From Cristatella mucedo (taxonomy: Eukaryota; Bryozoa; Phylactolaemata; Cristatellidae): a DNA stretch of 64,000 nt. A program made the translations under genes and the position numbers. This document shows, piece by piece, positions 42,101-46,950 of the stretch; the first letter of the stretch is position 1; the number at the start of each line of letters is the position of its first letter. Where the stretch lies: positions 3,326,501 through 3,390,500 of the forward strand of contig WPIO01000020.1 of NCBI GenBank assembly GCA_009760855.2, given 5' to 3'. Below the pieces are notes generated by a model. That model ran no database searches. It worked only from the letters and a program-made list of their open reading frames with translations, and was not told the DNA's origin.

Positions 42101-43830
42101 TACGGTATGGATCTGTAGCTGCTGTGGTGTGGTGTACTACATCAAGTTTCACAATGCCTAACTGCGGATTGTGCTGGCTCCAAAAGCGAGCTTACTTGCA
42201 TGTGTTTCAGTGATATTCGCTATACTCTTACCCCAGCAGCCACCTTTATCCTCCAATTACCAAGCCTAGGTCGATCGGATAAGGGCAAAGAAAATGATGC
42301 GATTCCTAATGTCAGTTTTTGGTTGATCCACTGAATGATTCTGTGCCCTTCAGGGTCCTGTAAAATATGTAAAGCATATTGCTTGCGAATGAAGACACAA
42401 TTACGAAAATTAGGATAGGCGAGGCAGCAGCGTGTTTCCAACCTCAATTGTAACTGTAATGTTCGAGCTGAATGGCTTCAAATTAGCCGTCGTCACCAGG
42501 ACTCTGATGTTTGCTGTAATGAATGATATTCAGTTATCTGACATGAGTTTGCAATACTTACCAACTTTGAGGCAAGGAGCACGGTGATTGTAAATTTACT
42601 TGGTGGAATATATAGATAATGCATGGAAATATTGCAGAAACCTGGAGCCGCTAGGTATGCTTTGCAGGAGTCAACTGCTACCTTTAAGACGAGTAAAACA
42701 ATTTCAAATTGGATAATAATCAAGAAACTCATTTTAAGTGCAGTTTCATCCTCATTGCAGCTAAGATATTTAAGGATAGTTAGGATAGGTCCGTTGAGCT
42801 GGCATGGCGTTCTGTCGGATGGTGACTACTATCTTGAATCGGTCTGCTACATTAACCCAGCTTTGCGCTGGATCCGCAATCAGGTAAGAATTAAAATGTG
42901 AGCTAAGCACAGAAGTGACTGCCTGCCGGTTTTTTGTCAAGACTATCAATTGCAAGTACAATAATTTACCCTGACACTTACGGGGGGGGGTCATGAAACA
43001 AGTTATCAAAGGTTTATTGCAGACGTAGCCATATTTTAACGCTGCAGCTTATTACCTTCCAAGTAATTACACTATAACTAACCGAAAAACCGCCACTCAC
43101 CTGTTTGTAATGGCTTGTAAATAGCTTTGTCGGTCTGCACCAAGATTGAATGAGTTTTTCGAATCACATTAAATGTTGCTGTGGCGTTAAGTGAATAGTC
43201 CGTGGAGAATATTTTCAAGTTGTATGTTCCTTCAATCCAGTTCAGACCAACCTTCGACAAAAAGAAAGGTTAGTATTGAAATTCAAGCCAAATATTGCTG
43301 CTTCGTACTCATTGGTGAGCAATTTAGTACAAGTTTAATTTGTCTTGCCTACGCTAACCTCTGCACTCAACAAAAGAAAACACGAGTAAGGAGTCGTAAA
43401 TTAATTTGCATTAAATAATGCAAGTTTTGCTAAGTAAAATTGCTCAATTTTTGCCCCCGGTTGCATATATAAGCAAATGTATTGATATACTCAAGCACTT
43501 TACCCCAATGACGTTTCACTTACTTCGATACGTATTGGAGTTACACCATCTGAAAAAGAAGAAATTGTAGTTTTTTATTTTCAAATTTAGTAGCTTCAAA
43601 TATACTTCCCACCTCTCCAAGTGATTTCTTTTCCCGTAGTTGCCCAGGGACACTTACCAGCTTGTGGTATCAGGGGCAAGCTTTGGAGAATACTTCCCTT
43701 GGAATCCGTAACTGAGAAAAACAGCTTGCATACCGGTCGATATGTATAAAGTATAGCTTGAAGCGGATTTCCTCGTATCGCATTACTTGGAATGACTAGC
43801 GAGTACGTTGCCGCATCCGACCAATCAGAA
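442..43830 (-). CDS. CD109-like: CD109-like thioester-containing protein (alpha-2-macroglobulin/complement family), 27 exons, both ends missing
   Basis: This is the main gene. Family members are secreted or GPI-anchored glycoproteins that bind proteases or microbial surfaces through an internal thioester. I assembled 27 exons on the minus strand from splice sites and similarity to CD109. They total 3772 nt, one open frame of 1257 codons, and every exon-exon phase agrees. In order: MG1 (exons 1-3), MG2 (3-6), MG3 (7-9), MG4 (9-11), MG5 (12), MG6 (13-15), a short bait-like linker (16), MG7 (17-19), CUB strands (19-20), thioester domain (21-26) and the return to CUB/MG8 (27). GCGEQ lies at about residues 909-913 of the assembled part, and a histidine at 1027 (117 residues after the Cys) matches the catalytic His of C3 and CD109. 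Many N-x-S/T sites fit a secreted protein. The signal peptide exon and the C-terminal receptor-binding part are not seen. Family assignment is very secure; orthology to CD109 rather than an invertebrate TEP is inference. Confidence 0.96.
511..844. other. Intron between exons 26 and 27, anonymous part
   Basis: I see no repeat or coding signal here. Confidence 0.6.
845..1830 (-). mobile_element. LINE family A, 5'-truncated copy
   Basis: Reverse complement carries the RT segment from the HGVPQGSVL region to the 3' UTR, with stops and frameshifts. It lies in the intron between exons 26 and 27, in the same sense as the host gene. The (ATT)n tail has decayed. Confidence 0.85.
1933..2088 (-). CDS. 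CD109-like: CD109-like exon 26 (end of thioester domain, CUB)
   Basis: Fifty-two codons in phase 0 from [16 protein letters not shown] to NSLVQQVTT, matching D-T-x-x-A-L-x-A-L and the returning CUB strand. Acceptor TTTTGCAG. The donor ACG|GTGAAT is chosen because exon 27 needs phase 0; a GC site downstream gives a worse fit. Confidence 0.9.
2513..2721 (-). CDS. CD109-like: CD109-like exon 25 (thioester domain)
   Basis: Sixty-nine codons; [13 protein letters not shown] matches I-E-x-A-x-Y-A-L-L, and [16 protein letters not shown] matches W-L-x-x-Q-R-x-x-x-G-G-F-x-S-T-Q. Two Cys (CYAC) lie in a loop and could form a local bond. Acceptor CGCGTAG, donor GTAAGT. Confidence 0.97.
3236..3415 (-). 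mobile_element. LINE family B, 3' UTR fragment
   Basis: Shares a long stretch including CAGCCTAAGCGG and CATTCGGTAGCCA-like motifs with the 3' UTR of the LINE B copy at 14.8 kb and with the fragment at 56.9 kb. Confidence 0.7.
3547..3790 (-). CDS. CD109-like: CD109-like exon 24 (thioester domain)
   Basis: Eighty-one codons: [20 protein letters not shown], then [20 protein letters not shown], matching the L-T-A-Y-x-x and Y-x-L-A-x-x-x-Y-A-L helices. Acceptor TTTACAG, donor GTAAGA. Confidence 0.97.
3921..4086 (-). CDS. CD109-like: CD109-like exon 23 (thioester domain, catalytic His)
   Basis: Encodes [16 protein letters not shown] and, at its end, [10 protein letters not shown]. The His of RVIH lies 117 residues after the thioester Cys and corresponds to the catalytic His of C3 and of CD109 (RVIHSELQ). 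This predicts fast, hydroxyl-preferring thioester chemistry. Acceptor GTCCAG, donor GTATGA. Confidence 0.97.
4259..4340 (-). CDS. CD109-like: CD109-like exon 22 (thioester domain)
   Basis: Encodes [19 protein letters not shown] then AQGSTW, matching G-Y-Q-x-E-L-x-Y-x-x-x-D-G-S-F-S-A-F-G and G-S-T-W. Acceptor TTTTGTAG, donor GTAAGT. Confidence 0.97.
4855..5110 (+). repeat. (GA)n-rich polypurine tract
   Basis: About 250 bases almost entirely A and G on the plus strand, with a perfect (GA) core near 5065-5090. It sits in the intron between exons 21 and 22 and would be polypyrimidine in the transcript. Long open frames here are an effect of the low complexity. Confidence 0.95.
5111..6881. other. 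Intron sequence, anonymous
   Basis: Rest of the intron between exons 21 and 22. Only a weak tail-like motif (TTTGCAAAGCGCCTATGAAG) near 6.46 kb; otherwise nothing supported. Confidence 0.5.
6882..7058 (-). CDS. CD109-like: CD109-like exon 21, thioester motif GCGEQ
   Basis: Starts the thioester domain. [20 protein letters not shown] runs into GEQNM, giving the intact Cys-Gln pair that forms the internal thioester. [14 protein letters not shown] follows as in CD109. Acceptor ACTGTAG, donor GTAAGT. All five motif residues are canonical, so covalent reactivity is predicted. Confidence 0.98.
8185..8330 (+). repeat. (CA)n microsatellite, interrupted
   Basis: CA repeats with CG and AA interruptions, followed by CA-rich decayed sequence. 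Confidence 0.95.
9133..9160 (+). repeat. (TA)n microsatellite
   Basis: Short perfect TA run close to the donor side of exon 20. Confidence 0.9.
9303..9441 (-). CDS. CD109-like: CD109-like exon 20 (CUB part)
   Basis: Encodes [14 protein letters not shown] through [19 protein letters not shown] to IDIRVSG, matching A-E-G-I-E-K-S-Y and P-x-x-x-V-x-G-S-x-x-x-x-I-x-x-x-G of CD109. Acceptor CTGCAG, donor GTATTT. Contains an N-H-T sequon. Confidence 0.95.
9668..9872 (-). CDS. CD109-like: CD109-like exon 19 (MG7 to CUB)
   Basis: Sixty-eight codons; [19 protein letters not shown] and [13 protein letters not shown] match the V-x-F-x-I-x-P-x-x-x-G-x-I strands, ending SLLVK. Acceptor CGTTCAG. The donor AAG|GTTGGT is weak; a GTAATT four bases on would put exon 20 in a frame with a stop. 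Confidence 0.93.
9951..10084 (-). CDS. CD109-like: CD109-like exon 18 (MG7)
   Basis: Encodes [22 protein letters not shown] and VFNYM, matching F[17 protein letters not shown] and the I-F-N-Y strand of MG7. Donor GTACGT, acceptor ATTTTTAG. Ends on 2 nt. Confidence 0.97.
10085..12291. other. Intron between exons 17 and 18
   Basis: No recognisable repeat or exon in 2.2 kb. Confidence 0.5.
12292..12409 (-). CDS. CD109-like: CD109-like exon 17 (MG7)
   Basis: Encodes [19 protein letters not shown] and [11 protein letters not shown], the P-D-x-I-T-S-W strand that follows F-P-E-T-W-x-W in all family members. Acceptor TTGCAG, donor GTAGCG. Confidence 0.96.
12957..13100 (+). mobile_element. SINE family 2 (tRNA-derived), diverged
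   Basis: Opens with GGTTTGGCCTAGTAGCTAAG (degenerate box A), continues with the ATGCATTAGATGACCGAG body and ends with GAGTAGAGATTAAGTTC, as in other copies. Confidence 0.75.
14001..14086 (+). repeat. (TA)n(TG)n compound microsatellite
   Basis: Five TA units followed by about 37 uninterrupted TG units, in the intron between exons 16 and 17. Confidence 0.97.
14354..14522 (-). CDS. CD109-like: CD109-like exon 16 (bait-like linker to LFPETWIW)
   Basis: Encodes an acidic then Ser/Gly-rich linker ([13 protein letters not shown]) followed by [13 protein letters not shown], the conserved F-P-E-T-W-x-W after the protease-sensitive region. The linker is short, as in CD109 and TEPs and unlike the longer alpha-2-macroglobulin bait. 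The basic run RTRK is a plausible cleavage site. Acceptor GTTTTAG, donor GTAAGA. Confidence 0.95.
14825..16045 (-). mobile_element. LINE family B, RT 3' half and 3' UTR
   Basis: Reverse complement encodes [20 protein letters not shown], then YHFHADE (degenerate YADD), and later a C-terminal segment with FRSLVPP-like and LWNSLP-like remnants. It is broken by stops. The 3' UTR lies at 14.8-15.03 kb. It resembles jockey/CR1/L2-type non-LTR elements and is distinct from family A. Confidence 0.85.
16048..16226 (-). mobile_element. SINE family 1 (tRNA-derived)
   Basis: Minus-strand copy with box A (TGGCACACTAGGTAAGG) at 16198-16214 and box B (GGTTCGATTCC) at 16153-16163, then the GATAGCCATAAAGGCTC body and a CTGTTTAATCAGCTAG tail. 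It lies directly against LINE B. Confidence 0.92.
16888..17050 (+). mobile_element. SINE family 2 (tRNA-derived)
   Basis: Head TGGTTTGGCACAGTGGTTCA, box B GGTTCGAGCCC at 16965-16975, tail with AGCCTTAATAGAAATTAA and GGCGCTACATGAATAAAT. It is not a tRNA gene, because the arms do not fold and the tail is LINE-like. Confidence 0.88.
17051..20631. other. Intron sequence around exon 15, anonymous
   Basis: Apart from exon 15, about 3.5 kb without a supported feature. Confidence 0.5.
18752..18797 (-). CDS. CD109-like: CD109-like exon 15 (MG6)
   Basis: A 46-nt exon encoding [15 protein letters not shown] and ending on 1 nt before GTGAGT. It matches ECGLWVLTDANL of CD109, but the conserved Cys is Ala here. 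Acceptor TTTCTAG. Confidence 0.9.
20632..21026 (+). mobile_element. LINE family A, left half of a split copy
   Basis: Encodes the RT from VPQGSVL through the degenerate YTDD box to FQSDLPLD. It stops there because another LINE was inserted; the rest of the copy resumes at 22.24 kb. Confidence 0.88.
21027..22234 (-). mobile_element. LINE family A inserted into another LINE A
   Basis: Minus-strand copy with its (ATT)n tail at 21.03 kb and its truncated 5' end near the MAASF-like codons at about 22.22 kb. It is itself split by a SINE 1 between LADLPWL and [12 protein letters not shown]. The 93-codon 3' piece is open. Confidence 0.9.
21601..21789 (+). mobile_element. SINE family 1 nested in LINE A
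   Basis: Plus-strand copy: box A at 21613-21629, box B at 21664-21674, tail GGCTGTTTGATCAGCTAG ending in a T-rich run. It interrupts the minus-strand LINE RT. Confidence 0.93.
22235..23035 (+). mobile_element. LINE family A, right half of a split copy
   Basis: Resumes at [10 protein letters not shown], directly following the FQSDLPLD where the left half ended. It continues through the RT C-terminus and the 3' UTR to an ATT-rich end. Confidence 0.86.
23457..23622 (-). mobile_element. SINE family 1
   Basis: Minus-strand copy with clear box A and box B; it sits 70 bases from exon 14, on its 3' side. Confidence 0.92.
23692..23802 (-). CDS. CD109-like: CD109-like exon 14 (MG6)
   Basis: Thirty-seven codons in phase 0: [16 protein letters not shown], then a run of Phe and Trp ([10 protein letters not shown]), ending TVQIFA. 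The position equals the VVHELELYNTGYY to FAVFQ stretch of CD109. The acceptor is GGTTGCAG and the donor GTAAGA. The aromatic run is unusual but the frame is kept. Confidence 0.88.
24010..24177 (-). CDS. CD109-like: CD109-like exon 13 (MG6, first part)
   Basis: Fifty-six codons in phase 0. [20 protein letters not shown] and [16 protein letters not shown] match A-x-P-x-x-x-x-x-L and V-D-K-S-V-x-L-x-x-x-x-D-I-T of CD109, the strand before the bait region. Acceptor GCTTAG, donor GTAATT. Confidence 0.96.
24392..24485 (+). mobile_element. Decayed LINE A or SINE 2 tail
   Basis: Contains TAAAGTGCCTAGAAAG and GGGCGCTATACGAATGTGAT followed by T/A-rich sequence, the shared 3' end of LINE A and SINE 2. 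Confidence 0.6.
24486..25465. other. Intron sequence between exons 12 and 13
   Basis: Anonymous; short open frames have no support. Confidence 0.5.
25466..25606 (+). mobile_element. SINE family 2, diverged
   Basis: GGTTTGGCCCTACGATTAAG head, ACCGAGGTCGTGGAATCGAG in the box B area, tail ATAGAGTTTAAGTTG with a TA run. Confidence 0.78.
25693..25938 (-). CDS. CD109-like: CD109-like exon 12 (MG5), with a GC donor
   Basis: Eighty-two codons in phase 0, from [14 protein letters not shown] to VAGAFSNK. It contains [17 protein letters not shown], which matches the central MG5 strand (S-R-G-x-x-V-x-x-G). The acceptor is CTTGCAG. The donor is AAG|GCAAGT, a classic GC-AG intron. Confidence 0.95.
26570..28040 (+). 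mobile_element. LINE family A, 5'-truncated, with RT ORF pieces
   Basis: Best-preserved [21 protein letters not shown] and [10 protein letters not shown] are followed by a TAG in place of the Q of VPQGS. Then comes a 293-codon frame with [13 protein letters not shown] (the YADD catalytic box) and [19 protein letters not shown], with a frameshift near 27.46 kb after which the [19 protein letters not shown] frame continues. The 3' UTR ends at GCGCCTATAGAG without its full hairpin. The copy is dead. It is antisense to the host gene, in the intron between exons 11 and 12. Confidence 0.93.
28140..28700 (+). mobile_element. LINE family B, decayed RT fragment
   Basis: Reads [19 protein letters not shown] with a stop, then [13 protein letters not shown], matching the region around the YADD box in the copy at 15.8 kb. 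The rest is too decayed to follow. Confidence 0.7.
28701..30110. other. Intron sequence around exon 11
   Basis: Only exon 11 is supported. Confidence 0.5.
29283..29393 (-). CDS. CD109-like: CD109-like exon 11 (MG4 to MG5)
   Basis: Thirty-seven codons from [17 protein letters not shown] to SAESLQ, matching the link between MG4 and MG5 in CD109. The acceptor GCTTGCAG is preferred over an internal CTACAG 11 nt further in: only the first keeps phase with exon 10 and avoids a stop. Confidence 0.9.
30111..30245 (+). repeat. (TA)n(TG)n compound microsatellite
   Basis: TA run followed by about 28 TG units and then degenerate GTGT/GTAT sequence. Confidence 0.95.
30350..32665 (+). mobile_element. LINE family A, longest copy (linker, RT, 3' UTR)
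   Basis: Reaches furthest 5': the region before the RT (EFAPLSSL, then [11 protein letters not shown] and [11 protein letters not shown]), RT blocks ([56 protein letters not shown]) and the 3' UTR with an ATT/ATC-rich tail. Multiple stops and frameshifts. No endonuclease domain is seen. Its 3' two thirds are also the left arm of a local tandem duplication. Confidence 0.92.
30608..33080 (+). repeat. Tandem duplication, unit 1 (LINE A, intron and exon 10 fragment)
   Basis: Starts in LINE A at AACATTGTTGAATCACAG and ends 24 codons into exon 10. The second unit follows at once, so the junction joins exon sequence to LINE sequence. Confidence 0.92.
33009..33080 (-). pseudogene. Duplicated 3' fragment of CD109-like exon 10
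   Basis: A 72-nt copy of the end of exon 10 ([12 protein letters not shown] onward) with a usable GTAAGA donor. It begins abruptly at a LINE sequence, so it has no acceptor. It differs from the real exon at a few bases (for example D for G after VP, and Q for K at the end). It is followed by a copy of the adjoining intron, and is probably left in the intron. Confidence 0.9.
33081..33970 (+). mobile_element. LINE family A, duplicated and internally deleted copy
   Basis: Part of duplication unit 2. [19 protein letters not shown] and [15 protein letters not shown] match unit 1. The RT is then lost between the [13 protein letters not shown] region and the 3' UTR. Confidence 0.92.
33081..34390 (+). 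repeat. Tandem duplication, unit 2 (internally deleted)
   Basis: Repeats unit 1 from the same LINE A position. It lacks about 1.16 kb of the LINE (junction near 33819) and ends in the true exon 10. Flanking intron copies (32.7-33.0 and 34.0-34.3 kb) are close to identical. Confidence 0.92.
34319..34558 (-). CDS. CD109-like: CD109-like exon 10 (MG4)
   Basis: Eighty codons in phase 0, from [10 protein letters not shown] to DSFTISAK, matching the MG4 V-K-V-x-x-x-D-G start and the V-P-Q-x-G strand of CD109. Acceptor TTTTCAAG, donor GTAAGA. Its last 24 codons also exist as a displaced copy near 33.0 kb, made by a local tandem duplication. This copy is the functional one because it alone has an acceptor and the rest of the exon. 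Confidence 0.95.
34707..34934 (-). CDS. CD109-like: CD109-like exon 9 (MG3 to MG4)
   Basis: Seventy-six codons in phase 0 at both ends. It carries [11 protein letters not shown], matching the T-E-S-x-T-G-I-S strand of MG3, then [10 protein letters not shown], which opens MG4. Donor GTAAGT, acceptor TTTTAG. Contains an N-F-T sequon. Confidence 0.95.
35718..35890 (+). mobile_element. SINE family 2
   Basis: Head GGTATTGCCCAGTGGTTAAG, middle TTTGATGACCGAGGTCACGG, tail CTGAACGGAGATTAGG then ATCGCTACACAAATGAATTA and ATT-rich repeats. Confidence 0.85.
36749..36830 (-). CDS. CD109-like: CD109-like exon 8 (MG3)
   Basis: Encodes [19 protein letters not shown], the conserved Y-T-Y-G-x-x-V-x-G strand of MG3. 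Acceptor TGTTTTAG, donor GTAAGT, ending in phase 0. Confidence 0.95.
37820..37910 (+). pseudogene. Possible remnant of a non-LTR element C-terminus
   Basis: A frame reads [20 protein letters not shown], resembling the I-x-x-R-R-x-R-W-x-G-H-V motif common at the end of some non-LTR element proteins. Short and isolated. Confidence 0.3.
39046..39130 (-). CDS. CD109-like: CD109-like exon 7 (MG3)
   Basis: Encodes [14 protein letters not shown] and then HIFGYVSS, completing the YVLPRF motif at the start of MG3. Acceptor TTTTCTAG, donor GTAAGT. Confidence 0.94.
39485..39524 (-). CDS. CD109-like: CD109-like exon 6 (end of MG2)
   Basis: A 40-nt exon encoding [13 protein letters not shown] and ending on 1 nt before GTGAGT. 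It matches the FxVSEYVLPKF junction between MG2 and MG3, with the V of YVLP formed across the intron. Confidence 0.94.
40040..40245 (-). mobile_element. LINE family A, 3' UTR only
   Basis: Minus-strand tail: ATT-like repeats at about 40.04 kb, hairpin remnant (AAAGCGCCCTCAGAGAACTT) and the CATGC-rich 3' UTR. Confidence 0.85.
40586..40740 (+). mobile_element. SINE family 2, well preserved
   Basis: TGGTTTAGCCCAGTGGTTAA (box A), CGTGGGCTCGAGACC (box B), tail GAAGCGCCTGAATACAGATA and GGACGCTATACATATTATT. Confidence 0.9.
40741..42231. other. Intron between exons 5 and 6, anonymous part
   Basis: Nothing supported in 1.5 kb. Confidence 0.5.
42232..42357 (-). CDS. CD109-like: CD109-like exon 5 (MG2)
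   Basis: Forty-two codons in phase 0 at both ends, acceptor TTTTACAG and donor GTAAGA. The peptide runs [10 protein letters not shown] to [10 protein letters not shown], matching the I-x-D-P-x-x-x-x-I-x-Q-W and G-x-W-x-I strands of MG2. Confidence 0.95.
42443..42513 (-). CDS. CD109-like: CD109-like exon 4 (MG2)
   Basis: Encodes [14 protein letters not shown] and following residues, matching FRIVTLFSDFKPY of human CD109 just after YKP. The acceptor is TTACAG. The donor is the weak GTTGGA, fixed by phase and by the next exon starting with DPEG. Confidence 0.88.
43101..43251 (-). CDS. CD109-like: CD109-like exon 3 (end of MG1, start of MG2)
   Basis: Fifty codons in phase 0, ending on 1 nt before a GTGAGT donor. 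It holds the family hallmark [12 protein letters not shown], which opens MG2 in all alpha-2-macroglobulin relatives. An N-A-T glycosylation sequon precedes it. Confidence 0.97.
43524..43549 (-). CDS. CD109-like: CD109-like exon 2 (26-nt microexon, MG1)
   Basis: A microexon of 2 nt plus eight codons (GVTPIRIE), between an acceptor TTTTTCAG and a perfect GTAAGT donor. Removing it would break the frame: exon 1 ends on 1 nt and exon 3 starts in phase 0. The joined peptide matches the late strands of MG1. Confidence 0.85.
43658..43830 (-). CDS. CD109-like: CD109-like exon 1 seen (MG1)
   Basis: First exon that can be placed securely. An acceptor TTTTCAG precedes it and a GTAAGTG donor follows. It starts with 1 nt completing an upstream codon, encodes 57 residues and ends on 1 nt. 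The peptide includes [16 protein letters not shown] and matches the opening strand of macroglobulin domain 1 in CD109. There is no Met or signal peptide in it, so at least one exon lies upstream (to the right). Confidence 0.9.
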
Positions 43831-44194
43831 CTGAAAAGTAGCTCTGCCGATACTCAGGCAGCTGAAACCAGCGTAGCCGCCGCATTGTATCGGGAACTGT
43901 CGCCGCGTTAACACTTTCGACGTACAAGCAGTTCGGAAAGAGAGATTACTGCTAAGGAAAACATATTGGAATACATTGTATAGCTTTAGGAGCTCGATTT
44001 TATTGAGCCCAAAGTGGTCTCAAACTCGATGTCGTTCTGAAAAACAGAACAGTGAGAACCTTGAATTCAAAGCTAATCCGTGTCACTTGAATATAAATTA
44101 ACATGGCGGCACGAGCAATGTCAAATTTGAGGCATCATGTTTGCTCACGTTTCTTTTTAGGAAGCATAAGCGGAAGCTTTGCTTTACTTTTTAT

Positions 44195-44735
44195 ACTCCA
44201 AAGCCTTAATTTTGTCGCTCACTTGTAGGTCCCTTCATTCTATGGCTCCAGCCTATCTGTCAGATATACTACCCCATCAGGCCAAGCATCGTACCACCCG
44301 CTTTTCGGAATCCAACAGTCTAGAAATACCTCATACAAACCTTAAATCCTTTGGAGACGGTGCATTTAGTTCATATGCTCCCAAAGCCTGGAACTCCCTC
44401 CCGACCTGCGTCAGATCATCCCCTGACCTGACCACATTTAAAAGGAACCTAAAAACACACCTATTTAGGATAGCATTTAGTGGGTCCCTGTGATTCGTCC
44501 TTGATGTGCTTTTGCGTGCTGACACTACGCATGCTGCCACTAACCACATTTGCATGCTGACCCTGTGCATGTCACCCCTAACCATGTTATTCATGTTGTT
44601 TATCAAGCACGATATTATTCACCTTTTAATTGCGTTTCCCTTTGCAGCAAATGTAAAGCACCTAGAGAGAGATTGAGTTCTCTGAGGGCGCTTTATCAAG
44701 TGAATTATTATTATTTATTATTATTATTAATTTTA
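44195..44735 (+). mobile_element. LINE family A, 3' end, well preserved
   Basis: An open frame of about 100 codons ([20 protein letters not shown] to LKTHLFRIAFSGSL with its stop), full 3' UTR, hairpin and (ATT)n tail. Heavily 5' truncated. The least damaged 3' end in the window. Confidence 0.93.
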
Positions 44736-45814
44736 CTTCTGACCCAAGGCTTGAACTTCCGAGACTTGCAGCTTATCAGATGAAGGTTGGAAACCATGTG
44801 TCTTTTGTGGGTTTGACGGCGCTGAAATTGACCATGCTACTACTAGCCATCTGATTGTCTTCTGCTCTAGCGTAAACGTGTACGAGTATAATCAATAAAT
44901 AGATTTAACTTAAGGTGCTATGCAACAGTTGCATTATTATTATCATATTTCTCCAATAATTAGATCGTGCACTTACATCCTTTCACTGTGGTTAGACTTA
45001 CTTCATGGTGTGTGAAGCTCCAGCACACGTTTTAAACCTGAACACACTTTCCCTCAACATTTTAGCAATCCTTCAACTGTTAGATGCATATGTGACCACT
45101 GCCTTGGCATGCTAACTTACAAGCATTTCTAACGCCATTTTTCAAAGACACCGACCTTGCAGCAACATATAATTTAATCCACCTAAATGAATCCGACATG
45201 GTTGAAATCAGAACAGTAAATGAACAGTATTAGCAACACCGCCGGGATATAAGAAATTCCGACATCAGCAGGTCCCTATTTGTTAGAACACACAGGTGGT
45301 ATGACACTTGCATTTCAAGTACCGGATGTACCTCAATTCTGCTCCCCGAGCAAGAAGTCAGTACTTGCTACAGGTAAGGTTGCAAGGTCTCGGAAGGGTT
45401 AGTTTTCACAAAGCTAACCTACTCCATGTAGAATTGTCAAAAATCACAACTCGGATTTTGTATAGGTTGTAAATAAGGCTAAAATAGCATGCATATTGCA
45501 GTTATAATAATGGAACCAGCGTGAAGTTGTGAATCTCTGCAGATATCAAACAGGTCGTTCTCTATGTTTCTTAAAGCAACACTCAACCATGACTTCCAAT
45601 TTCACTTACCTAAAAGCAACAATCAGGTACGTAGAGATCCAGAATGCTAGCGTATTGATTTTCTACAATGCGTAAAAGAATAAATGGCATTTTTTGTTCC
45701 AGCTATTCTTGCAGTTTTCAAGCTCTACAGCACACTAGAATAACGATCGCCAAATCCTCTCATAATTCTATCAATGGATACGACGGTGTCTTCTTCTTCT
45801 TCGAACTCAGGATT

Positions 45815-45881
45815 TATAACAGCAAATGCGAAGCACCTAGAGAGAGTGAGATTGAATTCTCTGAGGGAGCTTTATCATATG

Positions 45882-45918
<37 letters not shown>

Positions 45919-45920
45919 GA
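45815..45920 (+). mobile_element. LINE family A, tail only
   Basis: AGCAAATGCGAAGCACCTAG, GATTGAATTCTCTGAGGGAG and about 11 ATT units. Essentially just the terminal hairpin. Confidence 0.85.
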
Positions 45921-46189
45921 AAGAGATTACTCGATTACGGGCTGTTGTCATTCCCACGGTCATCTATTTATTCTTGGGTAATACTGTCGTACTAGCTTAG
46001 CTAAAAAATGAGATTAGATTCATGCGGCAGGCACCTAAATCAACCAGCAAGCTGAAATAAAAAGCAGTGGCTCGCTCGGATCAAGCTTGATCATAGAGCT
46101 TTATTAATAATTAATAATGAATAATGAGTTATTAATAATTAGAACAAGTGAAATCCTAGTTTTGCAATTGGCACGTAGCGTCCGGACTA

Positions 46190-46950
46190 AACGATGCCGC
46201 TAACGCCGCTTTCACAACGGCACTGGTCCTTTGCCGAGGCGTGACCAATGCCGTCGCAGCTCTGACTTGTGGAGCACGGCTGGCAAATTGCAGGCGCAGC
46301 GGCATTGCGTGCGTGAGCGCTCAATGCCGACACTAGAGGAGCGCGGCGGAAACGAAGAGTGACGAAATCTTAAGATAGCGTGTCCGCATGCACAGCTTAA
46401 AGCCGCTTTATTTTCGACAACCACGCAGGGCTTCCAGAGGCTTCCAGAATCAGCCAAGACATGGAACGATGCCCGTTCAATGCCCAGAGCACCGTCCCTC
46501 ATCTGTCGCAAGGCGAAAAAATCCTCGCTAAACTTCCGCCATGCTCAAAGCCTTGAAGGCAACTCCCCGAATGCTACTTGTCGTCTGCTTGCACGACTAC
46601 TAGCCCCAAGTTTCGCACACACTCCTCACACGCCATTAGAATTCACGAGCCGCGAATTCACGATATCTTCGAAAACACGATTCGACATTTTGAAGCACGA
46701 TAGCAATGCCAGAGCAACCGCACGGCGAGCCACAGCAGCTTCACTACTCACCGCCATCTCGATCTTGCATCAACGGTGCGGCACCAGTGACTTCCAAATT
46801 AGTCAGTTCGCCGATGTTAGCACCCTACGATATTCGTACAAATGGCGCGCAAGTGACGGCCCGCCAGGTACGACTGCGACTAGCTCAGCGGAGCCAGACG
46901 TGTGGGGGCTCATTAATCCCTCTCCGAATTTATAGCGGCCCTTGCTGCAG
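46190..46950 (+). other. GC- and CpG-rich island, gene content unknown
   Basis: Strikingly richer in G, C and CpG than the flanks. A 151-codon plus-strand frame (46480-46935) and a 99-codon minus-strand frame (46212-46511) are open. Neither protein resembles a family I know. It could be a promoter CpG island, a decayed element of other origin, or a small gene. Confidence 0.4.

Noticed and set aside
44985-45010. Met-Asn exon with GTAAGT donor as gene start
   Set aside because: The phase fits exon 1 but it would give no signal peptide, and context is weak.
46480-46935. A 151-codon protein gene
   Set aside because: No recognised family, no clear promoter, and the opposite strand is also open; the frame may only reflect high G+C.
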